Shown one piece after another: positions 29,996-40,423 of a DNA stretch of 64,000 bases. Under the pieces are notes generated by a model. It did no database searches. It was not told the DNA's origin and saw only the letters and a list, made by a program, of their open reading frames with translations. The translations under genes and the position numbers were made by a program. Location: the NCBI RefSeq assembly GCF_003285265.1, contig NZ_CP030239.1, positions 558,001 through 622,000 on the forward strand, in the 5' to 3' direction. Source of the DNA: Paracoccus mutanolyticus (GTDB taxonomy: Bacteria > Pseudomonadota > Alphaproteobacteria > Rhodobacterales > Rhodobacteraceae). The stretch's first letter is position 1, and each line of letters starts with the position of its first letter.

Positions 29996-32787
29996 TCAAT
30001 GCGCCTCGGCCCAGCTCGCGCCGACACCCGCATCGACGATCAGCGGCACGTCCAGGCGCACGGCGGGATCGGCCGCGCCCTCCATCACCGCGCGGGCGCG
30101 CGCGACCAGTTCGGGCACCGCAGCCTCCTCGACCTCAAAGACCAGTTCGTCATGGACCTGCAGCAGCATCCGCGCCGGCAGGTCGCGGATCGCCTCCGGC
30201 ATCCGGATCATGGCGCGTCGGATGATGTCGGCCGCCGCGCCCTGGATCGGCGCGTTGATCGCGGCGCGGCGCGCACCCCCCGCCGCCGGGCCGCTCTGGT
30301 TGATGCCCGGCGTGTTGATGCGCCGCCCGAACAGGGTGCGCACGTGGCCGTCCTGCTTGGCCTCGGCCACGGTGCGGTCCATATAGGCGCGGATTTCCGG
30401 GAAACGCTCGAAATAGGTGTCGATGAAGGCCTGCGCCTCGGCGCGCGGGATGCGCAGGTTGCGCGCCAGGCCAAAGCCCGAAATGCCATAGACACGCCGA
30501 AGTTGATCGCCTTGGCGACGGCGGCGATCATCGGGTCCATGCCCTCGACCGGCACGCCGAACATCTGGCTGGCGGTCATGGCATGAATGTCGATGCCGTC
30601 GCGAAACGCCTGGCGCAAGGCCGGGATCTGCGCCACATGCGCCAGGATGCGCAATTCGATCTGGCTGTAATCCAGACTCACCAGCCGATGCCCCGGGCTT
30701 GCGACGAAGGCCTCGCGGATGCGCCGCCCCTCGTCGGTCCGGACCGGGATGTTCTGCAGGTTCGGCTCGGTCGAGGCCAGCCGCCCGGTCTGCGCCCCCG
30801 CGATGGAATAGCTGGTATGGACGCGTCCGGTCTCGGGGTTCACATGCAGGGGCAGCGCGTCCGTATAGGTCGATTTCAGCTTGCTGATCGCGCGCCAGTC
30901 CAGCACGCGCGCGGGCAGGTCGTGGCCCTCGGCGGCCAGATCCTCCAGCACCTCGGCGCTGGTCGAAAAGGCGCCGGTCTTGCCCTGCTTGCCGCCGGCC
31001 AGGCCCATGCGGTCGAACAGGATCTCGCCCAGCTGCTTGGGACTGCCGACGTTGAAGGGACCGCCGGCCAGGTCGTGGATCTCGGCCTCCAGCGCGGCCA
31101 TCTTCTGGGCAAAGGCGCCGGACATGCGGCGCAGGTGGTCGGCGTCGATGCGGATGCCGGCCATCTCCATGTCGGCCAGGACCTGGACCATGGGCCGCTC
31201 CATCACCTCATAGGCGGTGGCCACCCGTTCGCGCGACAGTTCGGGGCGAAAGCGGTGCCACAGCCGCCATGTCACCTCGGCATCCTCGGCGGCATAGTCA
31301 GCGGCCTTGTCGACCGGCACCTGCTGAAAGCCGATCTGCGCCTTGCCCGAACCGATCAGCTCCTTGATCGGCACGCATTTGTGGCCCAGGTAGGTCTCGG
31401 CCAGTTCGTCCATGCCGTGGTTGTGGGTGCCCGCGTTCAGCGCATAGGACATCAGCATGGTGTCGTCGACCGGCGCCACCCGGATGCCGTGCCGGGCCAT
31501 GATCTTGACATCGTACTTGATGTTCTGGCCGATCTTCAGCGTGGCATCGTCCTCCAGCATCGGCTTCAGCATCGCGAGCGCGCGATAGGCATCCATCTGC
31601 CCCGCCACCAGGACCGGGCCGCCGAACAGATCGCCCGTCGCGCCCTCGCCGACATGGCCCAGCGGCAGATAGGCCGCCCGTCCCGGCCCCGTGCACAGCG
31701 AGATGCCGACCAGGTCCGCCCGCATCTCGTCCAGGCCCGTGGTTTCGGTGTCGAAGGCCACGACGCCCTTCTCGGCGATCTCCTCCAGCCAGCGCGCCAG
31801 CGCCGCCTCGTCCCGGATCACCTCGTAAAGGCTGCGATCCACCGGCGGCAGGGCCGCCGCCGCGGGGGCAGGTGCCGCCACAGTCTCGTCTGACAGCTGA
31901 TCCTTCCCGTCGACACCTCGCTCGGCCCACCCTGGCGAGCCGGAATCCTCTGCCGGAATATCGGTTGCTGGCGGTGGGCGCCTGACCTCCAGCGTCTCCA
32001 GACCGAACTCCAGTGGCGTGTCGCAGTCAAGCTGCACCAGCCGCTTGGAAATGCGGATCTGCTCGGCATGGTCGATCAGGGTCTGACGGCGCTTGGGCTG
32101 CTTGATCTCGCTCGCCCGCTCCAACAGGGTCTCAAGGTCGCCGTATTCCTCGATCAGCTGCGCGGCGGTCTTGATGCCGATGCCGGGGGCGCCCGGAACG
32201 TTGTCGATGGCGTCGCCCGCCAGCGCCTGGATGTCGACCACACGGTCGGGGCCGACGCCGAACTTCTCGCGCACCTCCTCGGGACCGATGGCCTTGCCCT
32301 TGATCGGGTCCAGCATCTCGACTCCGTCGCCGACCAGCTGCATCAGGTCCTTGTCGCTGCTGATGATGGTGACGCGCCCGCCCGCGTCCCGCGCCCGGCA
32401 GGACAGGGCGGCGATGATGTCGTCGGCCTCGAAGCCCTCGGTCTCGATGCAGGCGATGTTGAAGGCCCGCGTGGCCTCGCGCGTCAGCGGGAACTGCGGG
32501 CGCAGATCCTCGGGCGGCTCGGGGCGATTGGCCTTGTAAAGCGGGTAGATCTCGTTGCGGAAGGTCTTGGAACTGTGGTCGAAGATCACCGCCGCATGGG
32601 TCGGCGCATCAGCCCCCCTCGCCTCCTGCACATATTTCCACAACATGTTGCAGAACCCGGCCACCGCCCCGATGGGCAGCCCGTCCGAGCGGCGCGTCAG
32701 CGGCGGCAAGGCGTGATAGGCCCGAAAGATGAAGGCCGAGCCGTCGATCAGATGCAGATGGTGGCCCTTGCCGAAAACCCCGTCCAT
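29996..32787 (-). CDS. polA: DNA polymerase I (one frameshift)
   Basis: About 930 residues with the three PolI parts. The N-terminal 5' nuclease begins HLHLIDGSAFIFRAYHALPP and contains SSDKDLMQLV. The 3'-5' exonuclease domain has FDTETTGLDEMRADLVGIS. The polymerase domain has DYSQIELRILAH and, in the second frame, LLQVHDELVFEV. A deletion near 30497, inside AINFGV-YGISGFG, shifts the last 165 codons. All catalytic motifs are retained across the two frames. Confidence 0.94.
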
Positions 32788-32865
32788 AAGCGCCCCTTCC
32801 TTCGATCAGACAGGGGCCCTTCTGCCACGAAGCGGCGCCGGGGCCAAGCCCGGCCCGGGCTTTCA

Positions 32866-32905
32866 CTGTTTCCCAAATACCCCCGCCGGAGGCGCCGGCG
32901 CTGCT
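32866..32905 (+). repeat. Dispersed intergenic element, CCAAATACCCCCGCCGGAGGC subtype
   Basis: CTGTTTCCCAAATACCCCCG followed by CCGGAGGCGCCGGCG. Similar to 37069. It lies between the polA start and the end of the zinc-finger gene. Confidence 0.6.
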
Positions 32906-32921
32906 GCGGGGCGCAAGGGCG

Positions 32922-33110
32922 TCAGTGATCGTCCTGCGCGTGTTCGCGGTCGATGACGAAGCGCTTGTCGCAATAGCCGCAATCGACCCAGCCGATATCC
33001 TGCGGAATGGCCAGCCAGACCCGCGGATGGCCAAGGCCGCGCGCCTCGTCGCCCTCGCAACTCACCTTCCAGGTGGTGACGGTCTGGATCTCGGGGGCCG
33101 GAAGGGTCAT
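32922..33110 (-). CDS. Zinc-finger (zf-CHCC, NDUFS6-like) small protein
   Basis: A 62-residue protein with Cys-x-His-x-CxxC type metal ligands: a cysteine in KVSCEGDE, a histidine in LGHPRVW, and CGYC in [11 protein letters not shown]. This matches the zf-CHCC family, related to the NDUFS6 accessory subunit of complex I, though the bacterial solo proteins have no clear function. Upstream of polA on the same strand and divergent from an ABC ATPase. Confidence 0.82.
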   Translation of the reverse strand: MTLPAPEIQTVTTWKVSCEGDEARGLGHPRVWLAIPQDIGWVDCGYCDKRFVIDREHAQDDH

Positions 33111-33179
33111 GGCAGTTCCTTGAGCTCTGACGACAAACGGGGTTAAACCGGCGGCGATCATAATGACAGCCGAGGCGCG

Positions 33180-34128
33180 ATGCCAGCCCCCCAGAACCCC
33201 AACGCCGCCGCGAATGCAATCGAAATCCGCGGCCTGACCAAGACCTATGCGGGCGCCGGCGGGCAGGCCCCGAACGGCGCTGAAGGGACTGGACCTGTGA
33301 TTCCGGCCGGCTCGATCTTCGGCCTGCTGGGCCCGAACGGGGCGGGCAAGTCCACGACCATCAGCTCCTGGCGGGCCTCGTACGCAGACGGCGGGCAAGG
33401 TCACGATCTGGGGCTTCGACCAGGACGTGAACCCGCGCCAGTCCCGCGCCGCCATCGGCGTCATGCCGCAGGAACTGAACATCGACCCGTTCCTGTCGCC
33501 CCGCGCCAGCCTCGAGGTGCAGGCCGGGCTCTACGGCGTTCCCAGGCGCGAACGCTGGACGGACGAGTTGCTGGAGCTGGTCGGCCTGACCGAACAGGCC
33601 GAGAGCTATTCGCGCCACCTGTCGGGCGGCATGAAGCGGCGGCTGCTGCTGGCCAAGGCGCTGGTCCACCGCCCCCAGGTCCTGGTGCTGGACGAGCCCA
33701 CGGCCGGCGTCGACATCCAGCTGCGCGACATGCTGTGGCGCAATGTGCGGCGGCTGAACGAACAGGGCATGACCATCATCCTGACCACCCATTACCTCGA
33801 GGAAGCCCAGGACATGTGCGACCGCATCGCCATCATCGACCGGGGCGAGTTGCTGCTCTCCGAGGAAACCCGCACCCTGCTCGGCCGGGCCGATTCCAAG
33901 ACGCTGGTCGTCGACACCGGAGAGGCCCTCGCCCTGCCCGCCCTGCCGCCCGAGGCGCGGGCCGAGCGCCGCCCCGACGGGCGGCTGGCGATCAGCTATG
34001 CGCCCTCGCGGCTGCCCTCGGATGCGCTGATCGACGCGCTGCGCGCGGCGGGCCTGCCGATCCGGGATATCGCGGTCGAGACCCCGGATCTCGAGGACGT
34101 GTTCGTCCAGATGACGGGGCGGCGCTAG
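33180..34128 (+). CDS. ABC-2 type transporter ATPase subunit (frameshifts)
   Basis: A CcmA/NodI-like ATPase of about 315 residues. Walker A is [12 protein letters not shown], the signature LSGGMKRR, Walker [13 protein letters not shown] and the H-loop TTHYLEEA. After Walker A the frame breaks and continues normally in another frame from about 33395 ([20 protein letters not shown]). The N-terminal stretch 33270-33300 also looks shifted. An ABC-2 permease would be expected next to it, but a HIT gene on the opposite strand follows, so the partner is elsewhere or lost. Confidence 0.85.
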
Positions 34129-34139
34129 GCCAGGCACCC

Positions 34140-34520
34140 CTAGGCCAGGCCGGGCACCACCATCGGGCCGATCGGCCGGCCGGCCAGGATGTGCAGGTGG
34201 AAATGCGGCACCTCCTGCAAGCCGTGAGGTCCGGCGTTGGTGATCGCGCGGTAGCCCTGCCCCGCGTCCAGGTCGCACCCCAGGTCGCGCACCAGCCGGG
34301 CGACGGCGCGGTGGAAATCCACGATCTCGGCATCAGGCGCGTTGGCCGCGAAATCGTCGTAGCTGACATAGGCCCCCTTGGGGATCACCAGCACATGCAC
34401 CGGCGCCTTGGGCGCGATGTCGTGAAAAGCCAGCGTGTGCTCGGTCTCCAGCACGGTCTTGTTGGGGATCTCGCCGCGCAGGATACGGGCGAAGATGTTT
34501 TCGGGATCATAGGCGGGCAT
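34140..34520 (-). CDS. HIT-family nucleotide hydrolase (HinT-like)
   Basis: A 126-residue histidine-triad protein with the active-site motif HFHLHIL near residue 105 and the N-terminal pattern NIFARILRGEIPNKTVLE. HinT-like enzymes cleave purine nucleoside phosphoramidates. The gene follows the glycosyltransferase on the same strand after 10 bases. Frame intact. Confidence 0.92.
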   Translation of the reverse strand: MPAYDPENIFARILRGEIPNKTVLETEHTLAFHDIAPKAPVHVLVIPKGAYVSYDDFAANAPDAEIVDFHRAVARLVRDLGCDLDAGQGYRAITNAGPHGLQEVPHFHLHILAGRPIGPMVVPGLA

Positions 34521-34530
34521 CAGGCGCTCC

Positions 34531-36108
34531 TCAGTCGCTGAACAGGAAATCGGTGCCGGCGATCTGCTCGGCGGTCTGGGGCAGCACGTCCAGGAACCGG
34601 GCCAGCTGCACCGCATTCTCCTCGACCGAGTTCCAGGGCGCGATCGCGTGGAACTGCGCAAATCCCGCGTCGCGCAGCCGCTCGGCCTCGTGCTCGAGAT
34701 CGGCGCGGACGGTCGGGATCAGCCGGTCGATCACCTCCGAGGGCGTCTGCGGCCCGGCCAGGCCCACGCGCCCGATGTGGCCGCGGATGTAGTCCTCGTC
34801 GAAGCGGGCGTCGATCAGCAGGATGCGGGTATCGGCCTTGTCGCCCATCAGGTCCTGGATCAGGTGCAGCGCCGACGGGTCCAGGCAGATCACCAGCCGG
34901 TTCGATTCGAACTGCTCGAACAGCAGCTTCAGCAGCGCCCGGCGGTGCCGCTCGCGCTTTTCCAGCGTCGTCTCGACCCCGCCCAGGTCGGGCAGGTTGG
35001 CCTCGGCCTCGTTGAACAGATAGTCCACGGCGGGGATGTCGGTCAGGTTGCGGATCGAATGCGCCAGCCGCTTGGCGACATGCCATTTCTTGGACACCAC
35101 CAGCCGCAGCGAATTCTGTCGGCCAAGGCTGCCGTCCACCTCCCAGAAGCGTGGGGCGAACCGGCGCCCCACCCGGCCGCGGGCGGTCAGGAACCGGAAC
35201 AGCCCCGTCGCCTCGTTCGAGATCGGGAAATGCACCCCCGTCGCCGCCCAAAGCGCCCCCAGCCTTTCGCGCAGCCGAATCGCCTCGGGCGAGATCTTGC
35301 GGGCGAACAGATAGTTCTGCCCCATCAGCAGGTCGTAGTGGTCGTTGTAGAAGGTCACCGGCATGCCGTAGTCGGTGAAGACCAGATAGGTCAGGGTCCG
35401 CGCCCGCAGTTCCTTGCGCGGCACGACATGGGGCACGATGGTCTGAAAGAAGGTCTCGTCGGGGATCCAGGTGGTGGCGAAGAACCGCATCACGTCGGGG
35501 CGGCTGGCGCAGAAATCCAGCACCTTCTCGACGGTCTGGCGGCGCAGACACCACCATTGCGACCCGATCATCACCTGGATGTCGGCCGGGACCTGCCGGG
35601 TGATCTTGAAGCGCTTCTGCAGTTCGTAGCTGGCATAGAACCACTTGGGGCGCGTGCGTTCGTTGAACCAGTGGCGATAGATCAGCCGCTCTTCCTTGAA
35701 GCCGGTCTTGATCCAGTCCGATTCGAAGAAATCGAAGTTCTCGATATAGTCGCAGTCCTCGGCGTCCAGGAAGGCATGGGCGTATTCCGCCGACTTGATC
35801 GGCATGCAGTCGCCCGACAGCATGTAGAAATGCGTGGCCTGGGGAAAGGCCTCGACCGCGGCGCGCACCGCCTCCAGCGTGGCGCCGACCAGCGACCACT
35901 CGCCCCAGCCGCATTTCCACCGCCGGGCGGCAAAGACCACGCCCGGGTTGTCGGCGACGCCGCGCCGGATCGCCTCGAAATCCTTGGGATTGGCGCGGGC
36001 GTCGAAATGGATCGCCACGTAATCGCCCGACGCCGTCAGCCGTCTGGCCTGCGCAATGACCCCCTTGGGATCCTTGTGACAGAGCAGAATAAAGGCAATG
36101 CGCGCCAT
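34531..36108 (-). CDS. Core-2/I-branching (GT14-like) glycosyltransferase with a C-terminal extra domain
   Basis: A 525-residue soluble protein. The first 300 residues resemble beta-1,6-N-acetylglucosaminyltransferases of the GT14/PF02485 family: AFILLCHKDP at the start, FYMLSGDCMPIKSAEYAHAF, and IGSQWWCLRRQ with WIPDETFFQT. The last 200 residues form a separate domain seen in Rhodobacteraceae homologues (I believe DUF5927), with a P-loop-free alpha/beta look. It is divergent from a sulfotransferase gene, suggesting joint work on a surface glycan. Acceptor unknown. Confidence 0.8.
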   Translation of the reverse strand: MARIAFILLCHKDPKGVIAQARRLTASGDYVAIHFDARANPKDFEAIRRGVADNPGVVFAARRWKCGWGEWSLVGATLEAVRAAVEAFPQATHFYMLSGDCMPIKSAEYAHAFLDAEDCDYIENFDFFESDWIKTGFKEERLIYRHWFNERTRPKWFYASYELQKRFKITRQVPADIQVMIGSQWWCLRRQTVEKVLDFCASRPDVMRFFATTWIPDETFFQTIVPHVVPRKELRARTLTYLVFTDYGMPVTFYNDHYDLLMGQNYLFARKISPEAIRLRERLGALWAATGVHFPISNEATGLFRFLTARGRVGRRFAPRFWEVDGSLGRQNSLRLVVSKKWHVAKRLAHSIRNLTDIPAVDYLFNEAEANLPDLGGVETTLEKRERHRRALLKLLFEQFESNRLVICLDPSALHLIQDLMGDKADTRILLIDARFDEDYIRGHIGRVGLAGPQTPSEVIDRLIPTVRADLEHEAERLRDAGFAQFHAIAPWNSVEENAVQLARFLDVLPQTAEQIAGTDFLFSD

Positions 36109-36240
36109 CTATGTGGTCATCCTGTCGCCATCCGGCCCGGCGTTCTTCATGCGGTTGAATCTCGCCGGGCGATTTGCTTTCTGTCTCTAACGATTTTGGC
36201 AAGGCCGGCAACCCGACCCGCCGCTCAAAAGGAACAAGAC

Positions 36241-37059
36241 ATGGGATTCCCCGGAACCTGGATGACGGAAAGCGAAAGCATGGTCTATCGCGTCGTCCCC
36301 AAATGCGCCTGCTCGTCGATCGGCCAGATCATGTTCTACTCGGACCACGGGCGGTATTTCGACGGGGACATCCACGATTCCACATCGGGCCTGCACAAGT
36401 GGAACCAGGATGAAAGCCAGAAGGCGATCGAGGACAGCGTCAGGGCCCGCAGGTCCCTGACCTTCACCTGCGTGCGCAACCCCTATGCGCGCATCCTGTC
36501 GTCCTTCTTCGACAAGATCGCGGGCATCCAGCGCAACGGCAAGCGCTATCGCGGCAACCTGGTGCCGCAGCTGATCCAGCGCTACGGCGTGGACGTGGGC
36601 AGCCCGGAAAACAACTTCGACTTCGACCAGATCGCCAGCTTCCGCCGCTTCCTGCTGTTTGCGCGCGACACCATCCGCTGGCGCCGGCCGATGGAGCCCG
36701 ACATCCACTGGTCCTCGATGTCCGGCCATATCGCGACCTTCATTGCGAACGGCGGGCGCTATGACCAGATCTTCTTCACCGAGAAGTTCAACGAGGGCAT
36801 GCAGAAGGTGCTGGACGCGGCCGACACGCCGGTCAAGGTGGACGTGAACGATGTGCCCCGGTTCAACGAATCCGAAGGCCACGGCCCCAAGCGCGCCCAC
36901 AAGGTCAGCGACTATTTCGACGACCTGTCGCGCCATCTGGTCTGGGAAATCTACAAGCGCGACTTCAAGCTGTTCCGCTATGACTTCGACAATCCCGACA
37001 ACAAGTACCCGCTGGCCGAGGTCGATCTGGACGAGGTGCACGCCAAGCTGGGCCGGTAA
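36241..37059 (+). CDS. Carbohydrate sulfotransferase family protein
   Basis: A 272-residue sulfotransferase of the Sulfotransfer_2 (HNK-1/chondroitin type) group. The 5'-phosphosulfate loop is VPKCACSSI (near residue 20) and the 3'-phosphate motif is [13 protein letters not shown] (near 77), both PAPS-binding. No signal peptide is visible. The first ATG (MGFPGTWM) is preceded by AAAAGGAA. It shares a 132-bp divergent promoter region with the GT14-like gene. It would sulfate a sugar on an exported glycan or glycolipid. Frame intact. Confidence 0.82.
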   Translation: MGFPGTWMTESESMVYRVVPKCACSSIGQIMFYSDHGRYFDGDIHDSTSGLHKWNQDESQKAIEDSVRARRSLTFTCVRNPYARILSSFFDKIAGIQRNGKRYRGNLVPQLIQRYGVDVGSPENNFDFDQIASFRRFLLFARDTIRWRRPMEPDIHWSSMSGHIATFIANGGRYDQIFFTEKFNEGMQKVLDAADTPVKVDVNDVPRFNESEGHGPKRAHKVSDYFDDLSRHLVWEIYKRDFKLFRYDFDNPDNKYPLAEVDLDEVHAKLGR

Positions 37060-37068
37060 GGCCCCCGC

Positions 37069-37110
37069 GCTTCTTTCTTGCCCAAATATCCCCGCCGGAG
37101 GCAGCGGCGC
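37069..37110 (+). repeat. Dispersed intergenic element, TTCTTGCCCAAATATCC type
   Basis: CTTCTTTCTTGCCCAAATAT then CCCCGCCGGAGGC and complementary GCGGCGCG/CGCGCCGC arms. It starts about 10 bases after the sulfotransferase stop. The remainder of the 298-bp gap up to rpmF holds a promoter-like pair and no other gene. Confidence 0.7.
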
Positions 37111-37163
37111 GCCCGCGCCGCTTTCTTTTCCCGGGGAATTACGGCAGGCGCGCCAGATTGCCC

Positions 37164-37191
37164 TTGCCAAAAGGCAGAAACGCGCTATTTT
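37164..37191 (+). promoter_or_regulatory. Candidate sigma-70 promoter for rpmF-plsX-fabH
   Basis: TTGCCA and TATTTT with a 16-bp spacer, about 170 bp upstream of rpmF. A plausible housekeeping promoter on sequence grounds only. Confidence 0.4.
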
Positions 37192-37357
37192 GCCGCCCTC
37201 ATTCGACCGGCGGGGAGACCCGGACCGAAGGCCCCCCGCGCGCAACCGTGTTTCGCGCCTTGCGGCCGACGCTCCATTGGCCTATGCCCGCCCCAGAACC
37301 GAAATCAGAATCCGGGGCCGCCTGCCGGTTGCCCCCCGAACCCCTTGAGGTTGAGAC

Positions 37358-37562
37358 ATGGCCGTCCCTCAGAACCGATCACCCGGTCCCGCCGCAACAT
37401 GCGCCGTTCGCACGACGCGCTGGTTGCCGGAAACCCGACGAATGCAGCAACTGCGGCGAACTGAAACGCCCGCACCACGTCTGCCCGTCCTGCGGTCACT
37501 ATGACGGCCGCGAAGTCGTGGCCCAGGCGAACGAAGTCGATCTGGACGACGACGCGGCATAA
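37358..37562 (+). CDS. rpmF: Ribosomal protein L32 (frameshifts)
   Basis: A 67-codon gene. The start reads AVPQNR, the middle in another frame [16 protein letters not shown], and the end [20 protein letters not shown] with the two CxxC zinc pairs, finishing with a DLDDD tail. Two one-base losses, near 37377 and 37440, break the frame. An essential-type ribosomal gene is unlikely to be truly broken, so this is good evidence for base errors. It leads the conserved rpmF-plsX-fabH order. Confidence 0.9.
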
Positions 37563-37579
37563 GCGGACCGACCGCGGAC

Positions 37580-38690
37580 ATGCCCCTGTCGGAACCCACG
37601 ACCAGCCCGCGCGCCCCCGCATCCAGGGGCAGCGTGGTGATATCCGTTGACGCGATGGGCGGCGACCGCGGTCCCGCCGCCGTCGTCGCGGGCATCGCCG
37701 AAAGCGCGGACAAGAACCCCGACATCCGGTTCATCGTCCACGGTCCGCGGGCCGAGCTTGAACGCATGATCGCCCGCCGCAGTGGGCTCGCCGCGCGTTG
37801 CGACATCCGCGACGCCCAGGGCGTCGTCACGATGGGCGACAAGCCCAGCCAGGTGCTGCGCAAGGGCGAAGGCACCTCGATGTGGTCCACCGTCGAATCG
37901 GTCCGCAACGGCGAGGCGACCGTCGCCGTCTCCTGCGGCAACACCGGCGCGCTGATGGCGCTGTCGATGCTGCGCCTGCGCAAGCTGCCGGGCGTGAACC
38001 GGCCGGCCATCGCCTGCCTCTGGCCGTCGCGCAATCCGCAGGGCTTCAACGTCATGCTGGATGTGGGCGCCGACATCCGCGCCGATGCCCAGGACCTGCT
38101 GACCTATGCGCTGATGGGCGCCTCCTATGCCCGCAACGGCCTGGGCCTGGCGCGCCCGCGCGTCGGCCTGCTGAACGTCGGCACCGAGGAGCACAAGGGC
38201 CGCGCCGAGCTGAAACAGGCGCACGAGCTGATCGGCCCCGCCGCCCAGGTGGCGAATTTCGACTACATCGGCTTTGTCGAGGGGGGCGACCTGCCCTCGG
38301 CGCGCGTGGATGTGATCGTGACGGACGGGTTTACCGGCAATGTGGCATTGAAGACCGGCGAAGGCACGGCCAAGCTGATCGCCGATTTCCTCAAGGATGC
38401 CTTCGGCAATTCCGTCATGTCCAAGTTCGCGGCCCTGCTGGCGATGACCTCCCTCAAGCGGCTGCAAAAGCGCATCGACCCGCGGCGCGTGAACGGCGGC
38501 GTCTTTCTGGGCCTGAACGGCACGGTCGTGAAATCGCACGGCTCGGCCGATGCCACCGGCGTCTCGGCCGCGATCAAGCTGGCCTTCCAGCTGGCACAAT
38601 CGGGCTTTCAGGACCGGCTGGCCGCGCGCGTGGCCCAGTCCCTGGGCCCCGATAGCGGGCGGCGAACTCATCAGCAAGGGGGCATCGTGA
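37580..38690 (+). CDS. plsX: Phosphate acyltransferase PlsX (one extra base near the end)
   Basis: About 370 residues; makes acyl-phosphate from acyl-ACP for phospholipid synthesis. Conserved features are VVISVDAMGGDRGP, SCGNTGALMA and IVTDGFTGNVALK. An extra G near 38657 removes the natural stop and makes the frame run into fabH. Removing it gives the usual ending SGGELISKG and a TGA at 38688 that overlaps the fabH ATG as TGATG. The apparent PlsX-FabH fusion is therefore not real. Confidence 0.93.
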
Positions 38691-39659
38691 TGCGGCGTGC
38701 GATCGTCCGGGGAACCGGCCATTACCTGCCCGAACGCGTGGTGGAAAACAGCTGGTTCGAGGACAAGCTGGACACGACCGACGAATGGATCCGCACCCGC
38801 ACCGGGATCGAGCGGCGCCATTTCGCGGCCGAGGGCCAGCGCACCAGCGACCTGGGCATCGCCGCGGCCCGTGCCGCCCTGGCCGATGCTGGGGTCGAGC
38901 CGGGGGAGGTCGATGCCATCGTCGTGGCGACCTCGACCCCCGATTTCACCTTCCCCTCGGTCGCGACCATGGTCCAGGCCGGGCTTGGCAACCGCCACGG
39001 CTTTGCCTTCGACGTGCAGGCCGTCTGCGCGGGCTTCATCTATGCGCTGGCCAATGCCGACGCCATGATCCGCGCCGGCCAGGCCGAGCGCGTCCTGGTC
39101 ATCGGCGCCGAAACCTTCAGCCGCATCATGGACTGGACCGACCGTGCGACCTGCGTGCTGTTCGGCGACGGCGCCGGCGCCGTCCTGCTGGAGGCGCACG
39201 AAGGCCAGGGCACCTCGGCCGACCGCGGGCTGCTCTCGACCGATCTCAACAGCGACGGCCAGTATCGCGACCTTCTGTATGTCGATGGCGGCGTCGCCTC
39301 GACCGGGACCGCGGGCCACCTGCGGATGCAGGGGAACCTGGTCTTTCGCCATGCCGTCGAAAAGCTGGCCGATACGGCGCACCGCGCCCTCGACAAGGCC
39401 GGGCTGTCCCAGGACCAGGCGACTGGCTGGTGCCGACCAGGCGAACCTGCGCATCATCGAGGCGACGGCCCGCTGCATGCACCTGCCGATGGAAAAGGTC
39501 GTGCTGACCGTCGCCGACCACGGCAATACCTCGGCCGCCTCGATCCCGCTGGCGCTGTCGGTCGCCAATGCGCAGGGCCGGTTCGAACCGGGCCAGGTGC
39601 TGGTGGCGGAAGCCATCGGCGGCGGGCTGGTCTGGGGCTCGGCCGTCCTGCGCTGGTGA
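38690..39659 (+). CDS. fabH: 3-oxoacyl-ACP synthase III (frameshift)
   Basis: FabH starts fatty-acid synthesis by joining acetyl-CoA and malonyl-ACP. The catalytic cysteine is in DVQAVCAGF (near residue 113). Histidine and asparagine of the triad are in the region around 39435 (VP-HQANLR, broken by a lost base) and [14 protein letters not shown]. Frame changes between 39418 and 39440 come from small deletions; the rest to the stop at 39659 is normal. Coupled to plsX. Confidence 0.93.
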
Positions 39660-39660
39660 C

Positions 39661-39936
39661 CTAGCGCAGCTGCGAATCCTTCGATCCCCGCCGGTTTATC
39701 CCGCCTGCGGGCTTCCATGCCCTGTCCCGGCCCGACTGGCATTCCACGCACAGGCGCACGCCCGGAATGGCCTGGCGCCGCGCCTCGGGGATCGGCTCGC
39801 CGCATTCGTCGCATTCGGTGGCGCTTTCGCGAAGGCCGCGCCCGACGGCGCGCAGCCGCATCCGCTCGATCGCCTCCTGCGTCGAAACCTCGATCTGATC
39901 GTTCACCGCGTCGTCGCGCGCCCAACCGCCAGCCAT
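39661..39936 (-). CDS. DksA/TraR-type C4 zinc-finger protein
   Basis: A 91-residue protein with the finger CDECGEPIPEARRQAIPGVR followed by LCVECQ, as in DksA/TraR small relatives (YbiI-like). The N-terminal coiled-coil is short, so it may not act on RNA polymerase as DksA does. It lies on the opposite strand, its stop one base from that of fabH, and separates fabH from ihfA. Confidence 0.85.
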   Translation of the reverse strand: MAGGWARDDAVNDQIEVSTQEAIERMRLRAVGRGLRESATECDECGEPIPEARRQAIPGVRLCVECQSGRDRAWKPAGGINRRGSKDSQLR

Positions 39937-40116
39937 CCGCCTGACCCCCTTGTGCTGTCCCAAAGATAGGCGCGTTTTCCCTGCTGTCAAAGACTCGCCG
40001 GTAAGATGCGAATAAGTCGATGGAAAATTGCTCCCATCGGAACCTGAATCACTGCCGGGTTGTTGACAGGTCGGGACAAAAAAGATCATCCTTAGCCCAA
40101 GAGCGAGGTTTTCCAG

Positions 40117-40423
40117 ATGAGCGACAATACCCTGACCCGGATGATCTGGCGAGGTTGTCTTTCGCGAGGTCGGACTTGCGCGACACGAATCGGCCCAGCT
40201 GGTCGAAAGCGTGCCTGGCCATATCTCCGATGCGCTGGTGCGGGGCGAACAGGTCAAGATCTCGTCCTTCGGCACCTTCTCGGTGCGCGACAAGAACGAA
40301 CGCATCGGCCGCAACCCCAAGACCGGAGAGGAAGTGCCGATCACGCCGCGGCGTGTGCTGTCCTTTCGGCCCTCGCACCTGATGAAGGACCGCGTGGCCG
40401 CCGGGAACAAGCGCGGCAGCTGA
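40117..40423 (+). CDS. ihfA: Integration host factor alpha subunit (5' frameshifts)
   Basis: A 101-residue DNA-bending protein. After correction of two lost bases (about 40143 and 40155) it begins with [17 protein letters not shown] and continues [18 protein letters not shown]. The DNA-binding arm region is intact ([20 protein letters not shown], then [20 protein letters not shown]). The stop overlaps the merR start as TGATG. A TTGACA at 40063 may be part of its promoter. Confidence 0.9.

Noticed and set aside
37580..39664. A PlsX-FabH fusion protein
   Set aside because: One extra G near 38657 creates it. Without it plsX ends in a TGA that overlaps the fabH ATG, the normal arrangement.
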